This document shows, piece by piece, positions 45,892-57,181 of a DNA stretch of 64,000 nt. The notes beneath the pieces were generated by a model that ran no database searches, was not told where the DNA came from, and worked only from the letters and a program-made list of their open reading frames with translations. The position numbers were made by a program, and so were the translations under genes. The first letter of the stretch is position 1; every line of letters begins with the position of its first letter. The DNA is from Haliea sp040221975. GTDB taxonomy: Bacteria > Pseudomonadota > Gammaproteobacteria > Pseudomonadales > Halieaceae. Location of the stretch: NCBI GenBank assembly GCA_040221975.1, contig JAVJWR010000015.1, positions 62,001-126,000 on the forward strand, read 5' to 3'.

Positions 45892-46806
45892 TCAACCCAC
45901 GGTGCTTCCTTGCTGGAGTGACATCTGCACCTGTTGCAGAAGACCGGACACTTCCGTGGCCAGAAACTGATTGAATTTGGGTTTCTTCAGGGTGCGCTCA
46001 ACCACTTCCTGTGGAATAAAGCGCACTATCTCCCTTTGAAACACTTCCCCGTCGATGATCCCTGGCAGGCGTTCCACCATGCGTGCCAGTTTGTCGGGGT
46101 AGTCATCAATGCGATAATCGCGAACCTTGTTGGCCACCCAATCCACCCGTAATTGTGCGCCCTGCTGCTTCAGCCAGCGCAAGTCCCAGATGTCACGGTT
46201 GCGTACATAACCGGTGGTATTGACCAGCGACACCAGCTTGTCGGCCATGATCTCGTCCAGGGTTTCCGTCAGCACCAGCGTGTCGCCGTAACCGTCGGGC
46301 AAAAAAGTGTAATTGAGCTGCAGCGCCCTTGGCTCGCGGGAATAGGCATCGACGTTGGCGACCTCCACCTTGATGCGCTGTTGCGGGATGTGTTTGCGTT
46401 GTGGGGCTGTAATGACGGCAATCTGCCATTTTTCGATTTTCAGGTCGGCGTATTCACGCTCGTGTTTCAGTTCTTTGGGTTCCTTGACAGTGACCTTCAG
46501 CCCATAGCGTTGACTGATGTAGTGCTCAATGCAGTCCTTGATCGGCTCAAGCTGTTGTCGGCTGAAGCCTCTGCCACCAACAAAATCGAGATCCTCGCTG
46601 AAGCGTGGCGAGCCATGGCAAAGGCGTAGCGATGTGCCACCCTGGAAGGTCAACTGATCCAGCAAGCCGGCATTGTCCAGGCTGTAGAGAATATCGTAGT
46701 GTAACAGCTCTTTTTGAATCACCGGCCGCATGTGCGCCCGTCCAGGCTCGTTCATGGCCAGCGTGGTCAGGCGCTCGAAATCCGCTTTGTTGATGAGCTC
46801 AGTCAT
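45892..46806 (-). CDS. AbiEii/AbiGii-type nucleotidyltransferase toxin
   Basis: The 304-aa protein has the nucleotidyltransferase motif GGTSLRLCHGSPRFSEDLDF (residues 56-75), with GG-T-S and the metal-binding Asp72/Asp74. AbiEii toxins modify tRNA 3' ends or otherwise halt growth; AbiE systems abort phage infection. The ATG at 46806 overlaps the antitoxin stop by 8 bp; a start at 46827 is possible. The toxin stop abuts the TonB receptor stop. Confidence 0.92.
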   Translation of the reverse strand: MTELINKADFERLTTLAMNEPGRAHMRPVIQKELLHYDILYSLDNAGLLDQLTFQGGTSLRLCHGSPRFSEDLDFVGGRGFSRQQLEPIKDCIEHYISQRYGLKVTVKEPKELKHEREYADLKIEKWQIAVITAPQRKHIPQQRIKVEVANVDAYSREPRALQLNYTFLPDGYGDTLVLTETLDEIMADKLVSLVNTTGYVRNRDIWDLRWLKQQGAQLRVDWVANKVRDYRIDDYPDKLARMVERLPGIIDGEVFQREIVRFIPQEVVERTLKKPKFNQFLATEVSGLLQQVQMSLQQGSTVG

Positions 46807-47338
46807 GGGCTGCCAGTTCCTGCTCATTTACCAGGTGGATGTTTCTGCCAACCCTTTTCAGGTCGCGCCAGGCTGCGGCGGGGGTTGCCAGCTTCAGGGG
46901 CCGGCCCACATCCCGGATGCTGGGGAGAATATCAACCGGCCTGCGCTTGGTGTGGGTAAACTCGATGGTGCCAAAAGGTGTCGCATACTCACCTTTGCGC
47001 CCTGTGGTCATCACGGTGAGCCGGTCTACCGGAATCTGGGAGATCACCCCGTATTCACTCAGGGCCGACTCCAGGCTGACATAGTTGTATTCGCCCCGGC
47101 GCAATGCTCTGGCAATATGTTCGATGGTATGGCTGCCCCCGCTCTTACCCAAAGCATAGACGTACACTCCCCGCACCGGACGCAACAGAATCTCGTTTGC
47201 CACCAGGCGCTGCACACCGGCCTTGAAGGCGCGTGGACTGTCCTCATGGAAAATCTTGGCAAGGTCCGCACGGGTAAATACGAAGCGACCCCGCTGGTTC
47301 CACAGATTCAGTCGTTTCAGTGCGGTTGTGGTGTCCAT
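46799..47338 (-). CDS. AbiEi-type antitoxin
   Basis: The 179-aa protein has an N-terminal winged helix (FTRADLAKIF) and a C-terminal AbiEi domain with YNYVSLESALSEYG and EFTHTKR. It is the antitoxin and self-repressor of the AbiE pair; it acts without direct toxin binding in studied type IV systems. It precedes the toxin and overlaps it, the usual order. Composition looks less GC-rich than its neighbours. Confidence 0.9.
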   Translation of the reverse strand: MDTTTALKRLNLWNQRGRFVFTRADLAKIFHEDSPRAFKAGVQRLVANEILLRPVRGVYVYALGKSGGSHTIEHIARALRRGEYNYVSLESALSEYGVISQIPVDRLTVMTTGRKGEYATPFGTIEFTHTKRRPVDILPSIRDVGRPLKLATPAAAWRDLKRVGRNIHLVNEQELAAHD

Positions 47339-47386
47339 GATTCAGGTGACGTGAGAGTTGCATCTCGGTGGCTCTGATGACGACTC

Positions 47387-47415
47387 AGGATAGACCGGAA
47401 ACAAGTGGACATCAA
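47387..47415 (-). promoter_or_regulatory. Predicted promoter of the AbiE pair
   Basis: On the minus strand: -35 TTGATG (47415-47410), 17-bp spacer, -10 TATCCT (47392-47387). It lies about 50 bp before the antitoxin start. Confidence 0.45.
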
Positions 47416-47455
47416 GGACATTAAAAAGAGTCCTCAACGTCTACTAGTTGGCGCC

Positions 47456-47977
47456 TCATGGCGCTGTTTGCTGACCCGGCGGGCGATAACGTATCGCAGT
47501 AATGTAATAGCTCTGTTTCCCTGACGGGCTTTGCACCGTCACCTCATCGTCGAGGCGCTTGCCCAGCAGGGCGCGCGCCAGCGGTGAATCCATGCTCAGC
47601 TTGCCCGCGGCGAGGTCGAATTCGTCCGGGCCGACGATGCGGTAACAGCGCTCGTTGCCGTCATCGTCCTCCAGCGTCACCCAGGCCCCGAAGAAGACTT
47701 TGCCGGTATCCGCCGGGGCCCGGTCCACCACCGTCAGTTCCTCCAGCCGCTTGCTGAGGAAGCGGACCCGCGAATCGATTTCCCGCAGGCGGCGCTTGCC
47801 GTAGATGTAGTCGCCGTTTTCCGAGCGGTCGCCGTTCTTGGCGGCCTCGTGCACCACGTCGGTGACCTGCGGCCGCTCCACCTTCCACAGCTGGTGCAAC
47901 TCCTGCCGCAGGGCGCGCTCCCCTTCGGGAGTGATGTAGGCCGAGCCGCGGCCACGGGGAGGACGGTATCTGCTCAT
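47456..47977 (-). CDS. greB: Transcript cleavage factor GreB
   Basis: The 173-aa protein has the Gre coiled coil with acidic tip (GDRSENGDYIYGKRRL) and a C-terminal FKBP-like domain. The positively charged start and spacing are GreB type. It rescues backtracked RNA polymerase by inducing RNA cleavage. Divergent from the M23 peptidase gene. Confidence 0.96.
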   Translation of the reverse strand: MSRYRPPRGRGSAYITPEGERALRQELHQLWKVERPQVTDVVHEAAKNGDRSENGDYIYGKRRLREIDSRVRFLSKRLEELTVVDRAPADTGKVFFGAWVTLEDDDGNERCYRIVGPDEFDLAAGKLSMDSPLARALLGKRLDDEVTVQSPSGKQSYYITAIRYRPPGQQTAP

Positions 47978-48039
47978 GGCGCGTATTCTAGCGGCGCCCG
48001 ATTCAGTACACTAGCCGGCATTGCTACCCGGGAGGCAAA

Positions 48040-48882
48040 ATGACGAAGACGCTGAAATCACTGTTCGCCGGGGTCGCCATGGCTGGACTGTCCCTGCAGG
48101 CGACTGCCGCGTGCGTGGACCTGCAGGGGCAGCTGCAGCAGGGCGGGCTGGTCTGGGGCCGGGCAGCCCCCGCTGCGGCGGTCAGCCTCGATGGCCAGGC
48201 GCTGGACGTACTGGCGGACGGGACCTTCATCGCCGGCTTCGGCCGCGATGCCGCGCGCACGGCGGAGCTGGTGGTGGGTGACTGCAGGCAGCAGCTGACC
48301 GTGGCCAGCCGCGACTACAATATCCAGCGGGTCGAGGGAGTGCCGCAACAGACGGTGACCCCGCCGCCGGAAGTGCTGGAACGGATCGCCCGTGAGCGCC
48401 AGCTGGTCGCCGCCGCCAAGGCGCGCCACCTGCCCCGCCCCGACCTGCTGGGGGCTGCGCTGGCGGGTTTCCACTGGCCGGTGGAGGGGCGCATATCGGG
48501 GGTCTACGGCAGCCAGCGGGTCTACAACGGCACTCCCGGCAATCCGCACTACGGCGTCGACGTCGCGGTGCCCACCGGCACCATCGTGCGCGCTCCCGCT
48601 GCCGGGGTGGTGACGCTGGCGGAGCCGGACCTGTTCTACTCCGGCGGCACCATCATCCTCGACCACGGCTACCGCCTGTCATCCTCCTTCCTGCACCTGA
48701 GCAAGGTGCGGGTGGCGGTAGGTGACGAGGTACAGACCGGGGACATCATCGGCGAGGTGGGCGCCACCGGCCGCGCCACCGGTCCGCACCTGGACTGGCG
48801 CATGGCCTGGCGCAACGAGCGTATCGATCCCCAGTTCCTGGTGCCGCCCATGCCGCAGCCGGCGGCGGCTGCGGGTTCTTGA
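48040..48882 (+). CDS. M23 family metallopeptidase (LysM-free)
   Basis: The 280-aa protein has a signal peptide ending TAAC and an N-terminal beta domain (residues about 25-110), then the peptidase M23 domain with HYGVD (zinc ligands His and Asp) and HLDWRM (third His). It is periplasmic and cleaves peptide cross-links in peptidoglycan, or acts as an amidase activator if inactive. The zinc ligands look intact, so it is probably active. Confidence 0.9.
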   Translation: MTKTLKSLFAGVAMAGLSLQATAACVDLQGQLQQGGLVWGRAAPAAAVSLDGQALDVLADGTFIAGFGRDAARTAELVVGDCRQQLTVASRDYNIQRVEGVPQQTVTPPPEVLERIARERQLVAAAKARHLPRPDLLGAALAGFHWPVEGRISGVYGSQRVYNGTPGNPHYGVDVAVPTGTIVRAPAAGVVTLAEPDLFYSGGTIILDHGYRLSSSFLHLSKVRVAVGDEVQTGDIIGEVGATGRATGPHLDWRMAWRNERIDPQFLVPPMPQPAAAAGS

Positions 48883-48896
48883 GGGCAGCCTGCTGA

Positions 48897-48914
48897 GGCC
48901 GGCATGTTCCGGCC
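48897..48914 (+). terminator. Hairpin after the M23 peptidase gene
   Basis: GGCCGG-n6-CCGGCC followed by GGC and five A residues. It lies 15 bp after the stop codon and just before the TATAAT of the next unit. Confidence 0.4.
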
Positions 48915-48926
48915 GGCAAAAATCCG

Positions 48927-48932
48927 TATAAT
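48927..48932 (+). promoter_or_regulatory. -10 box of the trm112-like-hinT-alaS-lysC unit
   Basis: Perfect TATAAT about 30 bp before the small Trm112-like gene; the -35 is weak. Confidence 0.5.
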
Positions 48933-48962
48933 GCAGCCCCTTCAAAACCCTCAGGACCTGCC

Positions 48963-49148
48963 ATGATCGACGACAAACTGCTGAGTATCCTGGTGTGCCC
49001 GGTGACCAAGGCGCCGCTGGAATACGACAAGGACAAGCAAGAGCTGATCTGCAAGGCCAGCGGCCTGGCGTATCCGGTGCGCGACGGTATTCCGGTGATG
49101 CTGGAAAGCGAGGCACGGCAGCTGACTGCGGACGAGAAACTGGGGTAA
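48963..49148 (+). CDS. Trm112 family protein (YcaR-like)
   Basis: The 61-aa protein begins DDKLLSILVCPVTKAPLEY and has YPVRDGIPVML, the UPF0434/Trm112 signature. Only one of the usual zinc cysteine pairs is evident. The eukaryotic relative activates methyltransferases; the bacterial role is unsettled. It starts an apparent operon with hinT and alaS, 3 bp before hinT. Confidence 0.93.
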   Translation: MIDDKLLSILVCPVTKAPLEYDKDKQELICKASGLAYPVRDGIPVMLESEARQLTADEKLG

Positions 49149-49151
49149 GGC

Positions 49152-49501
49152 ATGACGGATACCATATTTGGCAAGATTGTCAGCGGCGAGATTCCCGCCG
49201 AGTTCCTCTACGAGGACGAGCACTGCGTCGCCATCAACGACATCAATCCCCAGGCCCCGGTGCATGTGCTGGTGATTCCGAAGCGGGGCATCGCGCGGCT
49301 GGTGGACGCCCAGGCGGAGGACCAGGCCCTGCTGGGGCATCTCATGCTGGCCGCGGGCAGGGTCGCGGAGCAGCTGGGCGTGGCCGACGCTTTCCGCCTG
49401 ATCGTCAACAACGGTGCCGGCGCCGGCCAGACCGTATTCCACCTGCACCTGCACATTCTCGCGGGCCTCGGTTTTGCTGAAGGACAGATGGCAGGATTCA
49501 A

Positions 49502-49505
<4 letters not shown>
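49152..49505 (+). CDS. hinT: HIT family purine nucleoside phosphoramidase HinT
   Basis: The 117-aa protein has the histidine triad HLHLHIL near the C-terminus and the N-terminal IFGKIVSGEIPAEFLYED. It hydrolyses AMP-lysine and similar phosphoramidates, possibly cleaning up by-products of aminoacyl-tRNA synthetases; its overlap with alaS by 4 bp is suggestive. Confidence 0.95.
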
Positions 49506-52111
<2,606 letters not shown>

Positions 52112-52112
52112 C

Positions 52113-53354
52113 ATGAGCCTGATCGTCCAGAAGTTCGGTGGCACCTCCGTCGGCAGTATTGAGCGCATTGAGCAGGTCGCCGATAAGGTGGCCCGCTTTC
52201 ATGCCGAGGGGCATCAGCTGGTGGTGGTGGTGTCCGCGATGAGCGGCGAGACCAACCGCCTGCTGGGCCTGGCCCAGGCAATCCAGGAGCAGCCGCTGCC
52301 ACGGGAACTGGATGTGCTGCTCGCCACCGGCGAGCAGGTGACCACCGCGCTGCTGAGCATGGCGCTGGGCAAGCGCGGCATTGCCGCGAAATCCTACACC
52401 GGCAGCCAGGTGCGGATTCTCACCGACGACGCCCACACCAAGGCCCGCATCCGCGAGATCGACAACCTTCGCCTGCACGCGGACCTGGACGCCGGCAAGG
52501 TGCTGGTGGTCGCCGGCTTCCAGGGCGTGGACGAGAACGGCAACATCACCACCCTGGGCCGGGGCGGCTCCGACACCACCGCGGTGGCGCTGGCGGCGGC
52601 CCTGAAAGCCGACGAATGCCAGATCTACACCGACGTCGACGGCGTCTACACCACCGATCCCCGGGTCGTCGATGGCGCCCGGCGCCTGGACCGGATTACC
52701 TTCGAGGAAATGCTGGAAATGGCCAGCATGGGATCCAAGGTGCTGCAGATCCGGGCGGTGGAATTTGCCGGCAAGTATCATGTGCCCCTGCGGGTGCTGC
52801 ACAGTTTCGAGGAAGGCCCCGGCACCCTGATTACCCTGGAGGATGCGTCACAGATGGAAACCCCGACCATAGCGGGCATCGCCTTCAACCGCGATGAAGC
52901 CAAGCTCACCGTTCTCGGCATCCCCGATATGCCTGGCGTCGCCTACCGCATTCTCGGCCCCGTTGGCGAGGCCAATATCGAAGTGGATGTCATTGTGCAG
53001 AACGTGGCCGAGGACAACAGCACCGACCTCACCTTTACGGTCGGTCGCGCGGACCTGTCCCGGGCCCGCGAGCTGCTGGAAAAGATCGCCACCGAGCTCA
53101 ATGCCCGCGAAGTCCGCGCCGACAGCAAGATCGCCAAGGTCTCAGTGGTCGGCGTAGGCATGCGCTCCCACGCCGGGGTGGCGAGCCAGATGTTCCAGGC
53201 GCTGGCGGAGGTGGGCATCAATATCCAGATGATCACGACCTCGGAAATCAAGATTTCGGTTATTATCGAGGAAAAGTTCATGGAACTGGCGGTGCGGGCG
53301 CTGCACTCCTCTTTTGGCCTGGACAGGGAACCCGCGGACGAAAGCGCTGCCTGA
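52113..53354 (+). CDS. lysC: Aspartate kinase
   Basis: The 413-aa protein starts with MSLIVQKFGGTSVGS, has the kinase domain with GRGGSDTTAVALAA, then two ACT domains for feedback binding of lysine and threonine. This monofunctional enzyme opens the aspartate pathway to Lys, Thr and Met. The frame is open further upstream inside alaS, but the ATG at 52113 is the family start. A 111-bp gap leads to csrA. Confidence 0.98.
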   Translation: MSLIVQKFGGTSVGSIERIEQVADKVARFHAEGHQLVVVVSAMSGETNRLLGLAQAIQEQPLPRELDVLLATGEQVTTALLSMALGKRGIAAKSYTGSQVRILTDDAHTKARIREIDNLRLHADLDAGKVLVVAGFQGVDENGNITTLGRGGSDTTAVALAAALKADECQIYTDVDGVYTTDPRVVDGARRLDRITFEEMLEMASMGSKVLQIRAVEFAGKYHVPLRVLHSFEEGPGTLITLEDASQMETPTIAGIAFNRDEAKLTVLGIPDMPGVAYRILGPVGEANIEVDVIVQNVAEDNSTDLTFTVGRADLSRARELLEKIATELNAREVRADSKIAKVSVVGVGMRSHAGVASQMFQALAEVGINIQMITTSEIKISVIIEEKFMELAVRALHSSFGLDREPADESAA

Positions 53355-53367
53355 GTCTTTGGCGCGG

Positions 53368-53396
53368 TTGCGTTTTTACAGATCTGAACTAAAACT
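53368..53396 (+). promoter_or_regulatory. Possible csrA promoter
   Basis: -35 TTGCGT (53368-53373) with a 16-17-bp spacer to TAAAAC/AAAACT (53390-53396). The 5' leader then carries GGA motifs, including AGGAGG before the start. Confidence 0.35.
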
Positions 53397-53465
53397 ATCA
53401 GAGACCCGGGCGCAAGGCAGGCGCTGTTCGGCTCAAGCTGGCCGGACAACAGGAGGCAAGGACCG

Positions 53466-53666
53466 ATGCTTATATTGACTCGCAGAGTAGGTGAATCCCT
53501 CATGGTCGGTGATGACATCACCATCACTGTGCTGGGCGTGAAGGGAAATCAGGTGCGCATCGGCGTCAATGCACCCAAGGATGTCGCCGTGCACCGCGAG
53601 GAAATCTATAATCGCATCCAGGGCGGAGAAGAGCCCCCACCACCTGAGGGAGAGTCGGGCCACTGA
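53466..53666 (+). CDS. csrA: Carbon storage regulator CsrA
   Basis: The 66-aa RNA-binding protein starts MLILTRRVGES and has GVNAPKDVAVHREEI, with the key Arg44-region intact. It binds GGA motifs in mRNA leaders to control metabolism, motility and biofilm. The lysC-csrA order is conserved; normally tRNA-Ser follows, but here about 5.5 kb with acylase, tryptophan genes and a regulator lie between. Confidence 0.98.
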   Translation: MLILTRRVGESLMVGDDITITVLGVKGNQVRIGVNAPKDVAVHREEIYNRIQGGEEPPPPEGESGH

Positions 53667-53679
53667 GTCCCTGAACACA

Positions 53680-56064
53680 ATGCGTCTGTTTTCCGTCCTT
53701 GTCAGCGGCGTCTGTCTGCTCGCCCTGGCGGGTTGTGAACCCTCCACCGAATCCGGGATCGCCGGTTCCAAATACCGCGCAGAGATCATTCGCACCAGTT
53801 TCGGTGTTGCCCATGTCACCGCGGATGATTTCGGCAGCCTCGGTTACGGTGAAGGTTACGCCGCCGCTGAAGACCACGTCTGCAATATCTCCCACTCTCT
53901 GCTCGAAGCCCGCGGGGACCTCGCCCGCCACTTTGGCGCCGGGGAGGACGACAGGCACATCGCCAGTGACGCCGTCGTCCGGGCCCTGGATATTCGCAAC
54001 CAGGCACTGTCCGCGCTGCGCCAGCAGGATCGCGACTCCCTCGATTGGCTGCGCGGCTATGCCGATGGCTACAATCGCTATCTTTCCTCGGTACAGGGCA
54101 ACCGTGTCGGCTCCTGGTGTGACGGTGCGGAGTGGCTGCAGGCCATCACCGACCTCGACCTGATGGCGCGCATGGTGCTGGTGGCCCAGACCCTGCCGCG
54201 GATGGCGGGCGCGATTGTCGCTGCACAGCCGCCGCGGCATCGGCCGCCGCGGCATCGGCCGCCGGTCGACACCGCGGCGGTCGCTACCGCGGCGGAGGAA
54301 CAGCGTCTGGCGCGAGCCGCGGACGCTGCCGCCCTGGACGGCATGGGGTCCAATGCCTGGGCCTTTGGCAAGGCCCGCACTGCCAACGGGCGCGGTCTGC
54401 TGCTCGGCAACCCCCACTACCCCTGGTATGGTGACAACCGCTTCTGGGAAAAGCACCTGACGATTCCCGGGGTGCTGGATGTCTACGGCGTGCACTTGCT
54501 GGGGGCTCCCGGTGTTGCCATCGGCTTCACCCGCAACGTGGGCTGGAGCCATACTGTCTCGGCCAGCCAGCGCGTGGTCTATTACGAACTGCAGCTGGTG
54601 CCGGGAAAGCCCACCCATTACTACTATGATGGCGGCGAACGTGTCCTGCGCCAGGTGCAGGTGTCCGTTCCCGTCAGGCAGGATGACGGCAGCCTCGCCA
54701 GCCAGGACCACAGCCTGTATTTCAGCCACTACGGCCCGGTCCTGACCCTGCCCGGCATGCCCTGGACCGAGAGCACAGCCTTCACTGCCCGCGACGCCAA
54801 CGCCGGCAACTACAGCCTGCTGGGCCAGTGGCGGGCGATGAACCAGGCGCAGGACATGGATGCCTTCATTGATGCGCACCGACAGTGGAATGCCATGCCC
54901 TGGGTCAACACCATCGCCGCCAGCGCCGACGGCCGGGCGCTGTATCTCGACAATTCCACCGTTGGTCACTTGAGCGAGGAAGCCATCGCTCTCTGGCGCC
55001 AGCGTTTGGCCGAGGATGAACTGACGGCACAGGTATACGAGGAGCGCGGCTTGGTACTGCTGGATGGCAGCGACAGCCGCTTCGAGTGGCAGAACAACAG
55101 CGGCGCCCCCATTGCCGGCACTGTACCGTTCGAGCGCCGGCCCATGCTGGAGCGGACGGACTATGTCTTCAATGCCAACGACAGCTACTGGCTCAGCAAT
55201 GCCCGGGCGCCCCTGCGCGGCCATTCACCCCTGTATGGCCCCGAGGCCACCGCCCGCAGCCTGCGCACCCGCATGAACGTCAAGCTGATCGAGGCGGGCG
55301 AATTTGATATTCCGCGGATCCAGCAGGCCCTGTTCGGCAACGAGAGTCTGGCCGCCGGGCTGCTGCAGCCCGCGCTCGCGGCGGCCTGCGCCGAGGTCGA
55401 GGAACTGGCCGCGGCCTGTGCCGCCATTACAGGATTCAATGGCCACTTCGACGAAGGCAGCAGGGGAGCAGTGCTGTTCCGGGAGTGGCTGGCGGCCTAT
55501 CCCTATGAAGATGGCATGCGCGCCGGCGACCTGTTCGCGGTTCCCTTCGACCCGGCGCAGCCCGTCGCCACGCCCCATACCCTGGCCGATCCGGCGTTGG
55601 CACTGCAAAAACTTGCACAGGCAGCTGCTCTGCTTGAGTCCGCGGGTTATGCCCTGGATGCGCCGCTGGGGGCAGCCCAGTTTGCCTACCGTGGCGAGCG
55701 CCGAATTCCCATCCATGGGGGCAACCGCTACGAGGGCGTCGCCAACCTGATGGTATCGGACATTCCCGACCATCCCATCGCCCTGCTGGAGCCCACGCCA
55801 GTGGATGGCAGTTCACTGCTGACCGATGCGGGCTACCCCATCATCCATGGCAGCAGCTTCATCCTCGCCCTGGCTTTTGATGATGACGGCCCCGTCGCCG
55901 AGGCCCTGCTCACCTACAGCCAGTCCGGCAACCCCGACTCGCCGCATTTCAGCGACCAGACCGACCTCTACCGCAACAAGCAGTGGCGCCCGGCCCTGTT
56001 CGAGCGCGCGGCGGTGGAAGCGGACGCACAGTCCAGGTTCGAACTTATTGCCCCCCGCCGCTGA
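53680..56064 (+). CDS. Penicillin acylase family lipoprotein (Ntn hydrolase)
   Basis: The protein has 794 aa. The signal ends LAGC, so it is lipid-anchored. The alpha chain holds SFGVAHVTADD; the beta chain begins at nucleophile Ser224 in GSNAWAFG, exposed by self-cleavage, with GNPHYPW and GVAIGFTRNVGWSHT following. Close relatives include AHL acylases such as PvdQ and aculeacin acylase; the substrate here is unknown. The spacer before Ser224 contains a duplicated PPRHR unit. The ATG at 53680 lies 13 bp after csrA. Its end overlaps the convergent kynureninase-like gene by 20 bp. Confidence 0.9.
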   Translation: MRLFSVLVSGVCLLALAGCEPSTESGIAGSKYRAEIIRTSFGVAHVTADDFGSLGYGEGYAAAEDHVCNISHSLLEARGDLARHFGAGEDDRHIASDAVVRALDIRNQALSALRQQDRDSLDWLRGYADGYNRYLSSVQGNRVGSWCDGAEWLQAITDLDLMARMVLVAQTLPRMAGAIVAAQPPRHRPPRHRPPVDTAAVATAAEEQRLARAADAAALDGMGSNAWAFGKARTANGRGLLLGNPHYPWYGDNRFWEKHLTIPGVLDVYGVHLLGAPGVAIGFTRNVGWSHTVSASQRVVYYELQLVPGKPTHYYYDGGERVLRQVQVSVPVRQDDGSLASQDHSLYFSHYGPVLTLPGMPWTESTAFTARDANAGNYSLLGQWRAMNQAQDMDAFIDAHRQWNAMPWVNTIAASADGRALYLDNSTVGHLSEEAIALWRQRLAEDELTAQVYEERGLVLLDGSDSRFEWQNNSGAPIAGTVPFERRPMLERTDYVFNANDSYWLSNARAPLRGHSPLYGPEATARSLRTRMNVKLIEAGEFDIPRIQQALFGNESLAAGLLQPALAAACAEVEELAAACAAITGFNGHFDEGSRGAVLFREWLAAYPYEDGMRAGDLFAVPFDPAQPVATPHTLADPALALQKLAQAAALLESAGYALDAPLGAAQFAYRGERRIPIHGGNRYEGVANLMVSDIPDHPIALLEPTPVDGSSLLTDAGYPIIHGSSFILALAFDDDGPVAEALLTYSQSGNPDSPHFSDQTDLYRNKQWRPALFERAAVEADAQSRFELIAPRR
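54229..54265 (+). repeat. 15-bp tandem repeat inside the acylase gene
   Basis: CCGCCGCGGCATCGG occurs at 54229-54243 and 54244-54258, with a partial third copy. It encodes PPRHR-PPRHR-PP at residues about 184-195, in the expected spacer peptide upstream of Ser224. Confidence 0.8.
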
Positions 56065-57181
56065 GGCACGCCACCACCGTATCAATCTCCTCCGCCGTAT
56101 TGTAGATATGCGGCGACAGCCGCAATCCCAGGGGGCGGACATCGAAGCGCACCCCGGCCTCACGGAGGCGGGCGACTACGGACTCCTGGTCGGGCAGCGC
56201 CAGCACCAGGGTGCCCCCGCGCAGGTCGGGGTCGGCGGGTGCCCTCAGACAGGCGGGGTCCACCCTGCTCACGATCTTCCGGGTCAGCCCCATGTTGTGC
56301 TGCCTGACAGTCTCCACACCGATGCGACCCACCAGTTCGAGGCTGTGGCTGGCTACGACGTAGGGCAGTATCGACGGTGTTCCGCCCCAGAACCGGGCGC
56401 TGCCCTCGGCGTAGTCGAAGTGGTTTATGTCGAACTCGAACGGCGCGCTGTGTGAGAACCAGCCGACATCCAGCGGTTTCAGGTCGGCAGCGGTCTCCGG
56501 TTCCAGCCACAGGAAGCCCGCCCCGGGGCCACCGCACAGCCACTTTACACAGGAACCCAGCACCACATCCGCCTGCCAGGTGCGCAGGTCGATCGGGACC
56601 ACCCCGGCCGATTGCGCGATGTCGACAACACTGAAAATCTCCCGGGCCCGGGTGAGTCGGGTGATGTCAGCGACGGGAATCAGCTTGCCGGAGTTGAAGT
56701 GGGCGTGGGTCAGCAGTACGCAGTGTACGTCCGGCGTCAGCGCCGACTCCCAGGTTGCGAGTTGTTGCGCATCCTCCTGCGCCGGGATCATCCGGGTCCG
56801 GTAGCCCAGGCGCGCCGCCTGCTGCAGCACAAAGCCCACCGAGGGAAAATCGTGCTCGCAGTAGAGAATGACATTGCGCCCCGAGCGTGCTGGCAGGCTG
56901 CCGATGACCTTGCCCAGGGCACTGCTGATATTGGTCTGGGGGCAGAAATTCTCCGCTGCACTGTTGAATATTCTGCCCAGCACGGCCTGGAAGCGCGCGA
57001 TCGCTTCCAGCCACCGGGGCCAGGGCTCCGGGTCACCGTTTTCCCAGGGATCCAGGAAGTGCTCGCGCAGGTTGGCCTCGGTGCCGAGTGGCATGCGTCC
57101 CACCGAGTGGTTCAGCAGGTAGATATCGGGGCAGGGGGCAAAGTGTTCCTGAAACATGGGGGGCTCCGGCGTCTGCTTCAC
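56045..57181 (-). CDS. Kynureninase-like PLP enzyme (class V aminotransferase fold)
   Basis: The 378-aa protein has NHSVGRMP at the N-terminus, like the NSLG-x2-P of kynureninase, Asp187 in VVDIAQSAG, and PLP Lys213 in GSCVKWLCGGPG. The GTG start overlaps the upstream dioxygenase stop by 4 bp, so the two are co-translated. With a tryptophan-dioxygenase-like partner the likely reaction is cleavage of (N-formyl)kynurenine to anthranilate and alanine. It is a divergent family member, so the exact substrate is inference. Confidence 0.82.
   Translation of the reverse strand: MKQTPEPPMFQEHFAPCPDIYLLNHSVGRMPLGTEANLREHFLDPWENGDPEPWPRWLEAIARFQAVLGRIFNSAAENFCPQTNISSALGKVIGSLPARSGRNVILYCEHDFPSVGFVLQQAARLGYRTRMIPAQEDAQQLATWESALTPDVHCVLLTHAHFNSGKLIPVADITRLTRAREIFSVVDIAQSAGVVPIDLRTWQADVVLGSCVKWLCGGPGAGFLWLEPETAADLKPLDVGWFSHSAPFEFDINHFDYAEGSARFWGGTPSILPYVVASHSLELVGRIGVETVRQHNMGLTRKIVSRVDPACLRAPADPDLRGGTLVLALPDQESVVARLREAGVRFDVRPLGLRLSPHIYNTAEEIDTVVACLSGGGQ

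Noticed and set aside
53566..55224. 552-aa minus-strand ORF
   Set aside because: Shadow of the acylase gene; no signal, domain or ribosome site.
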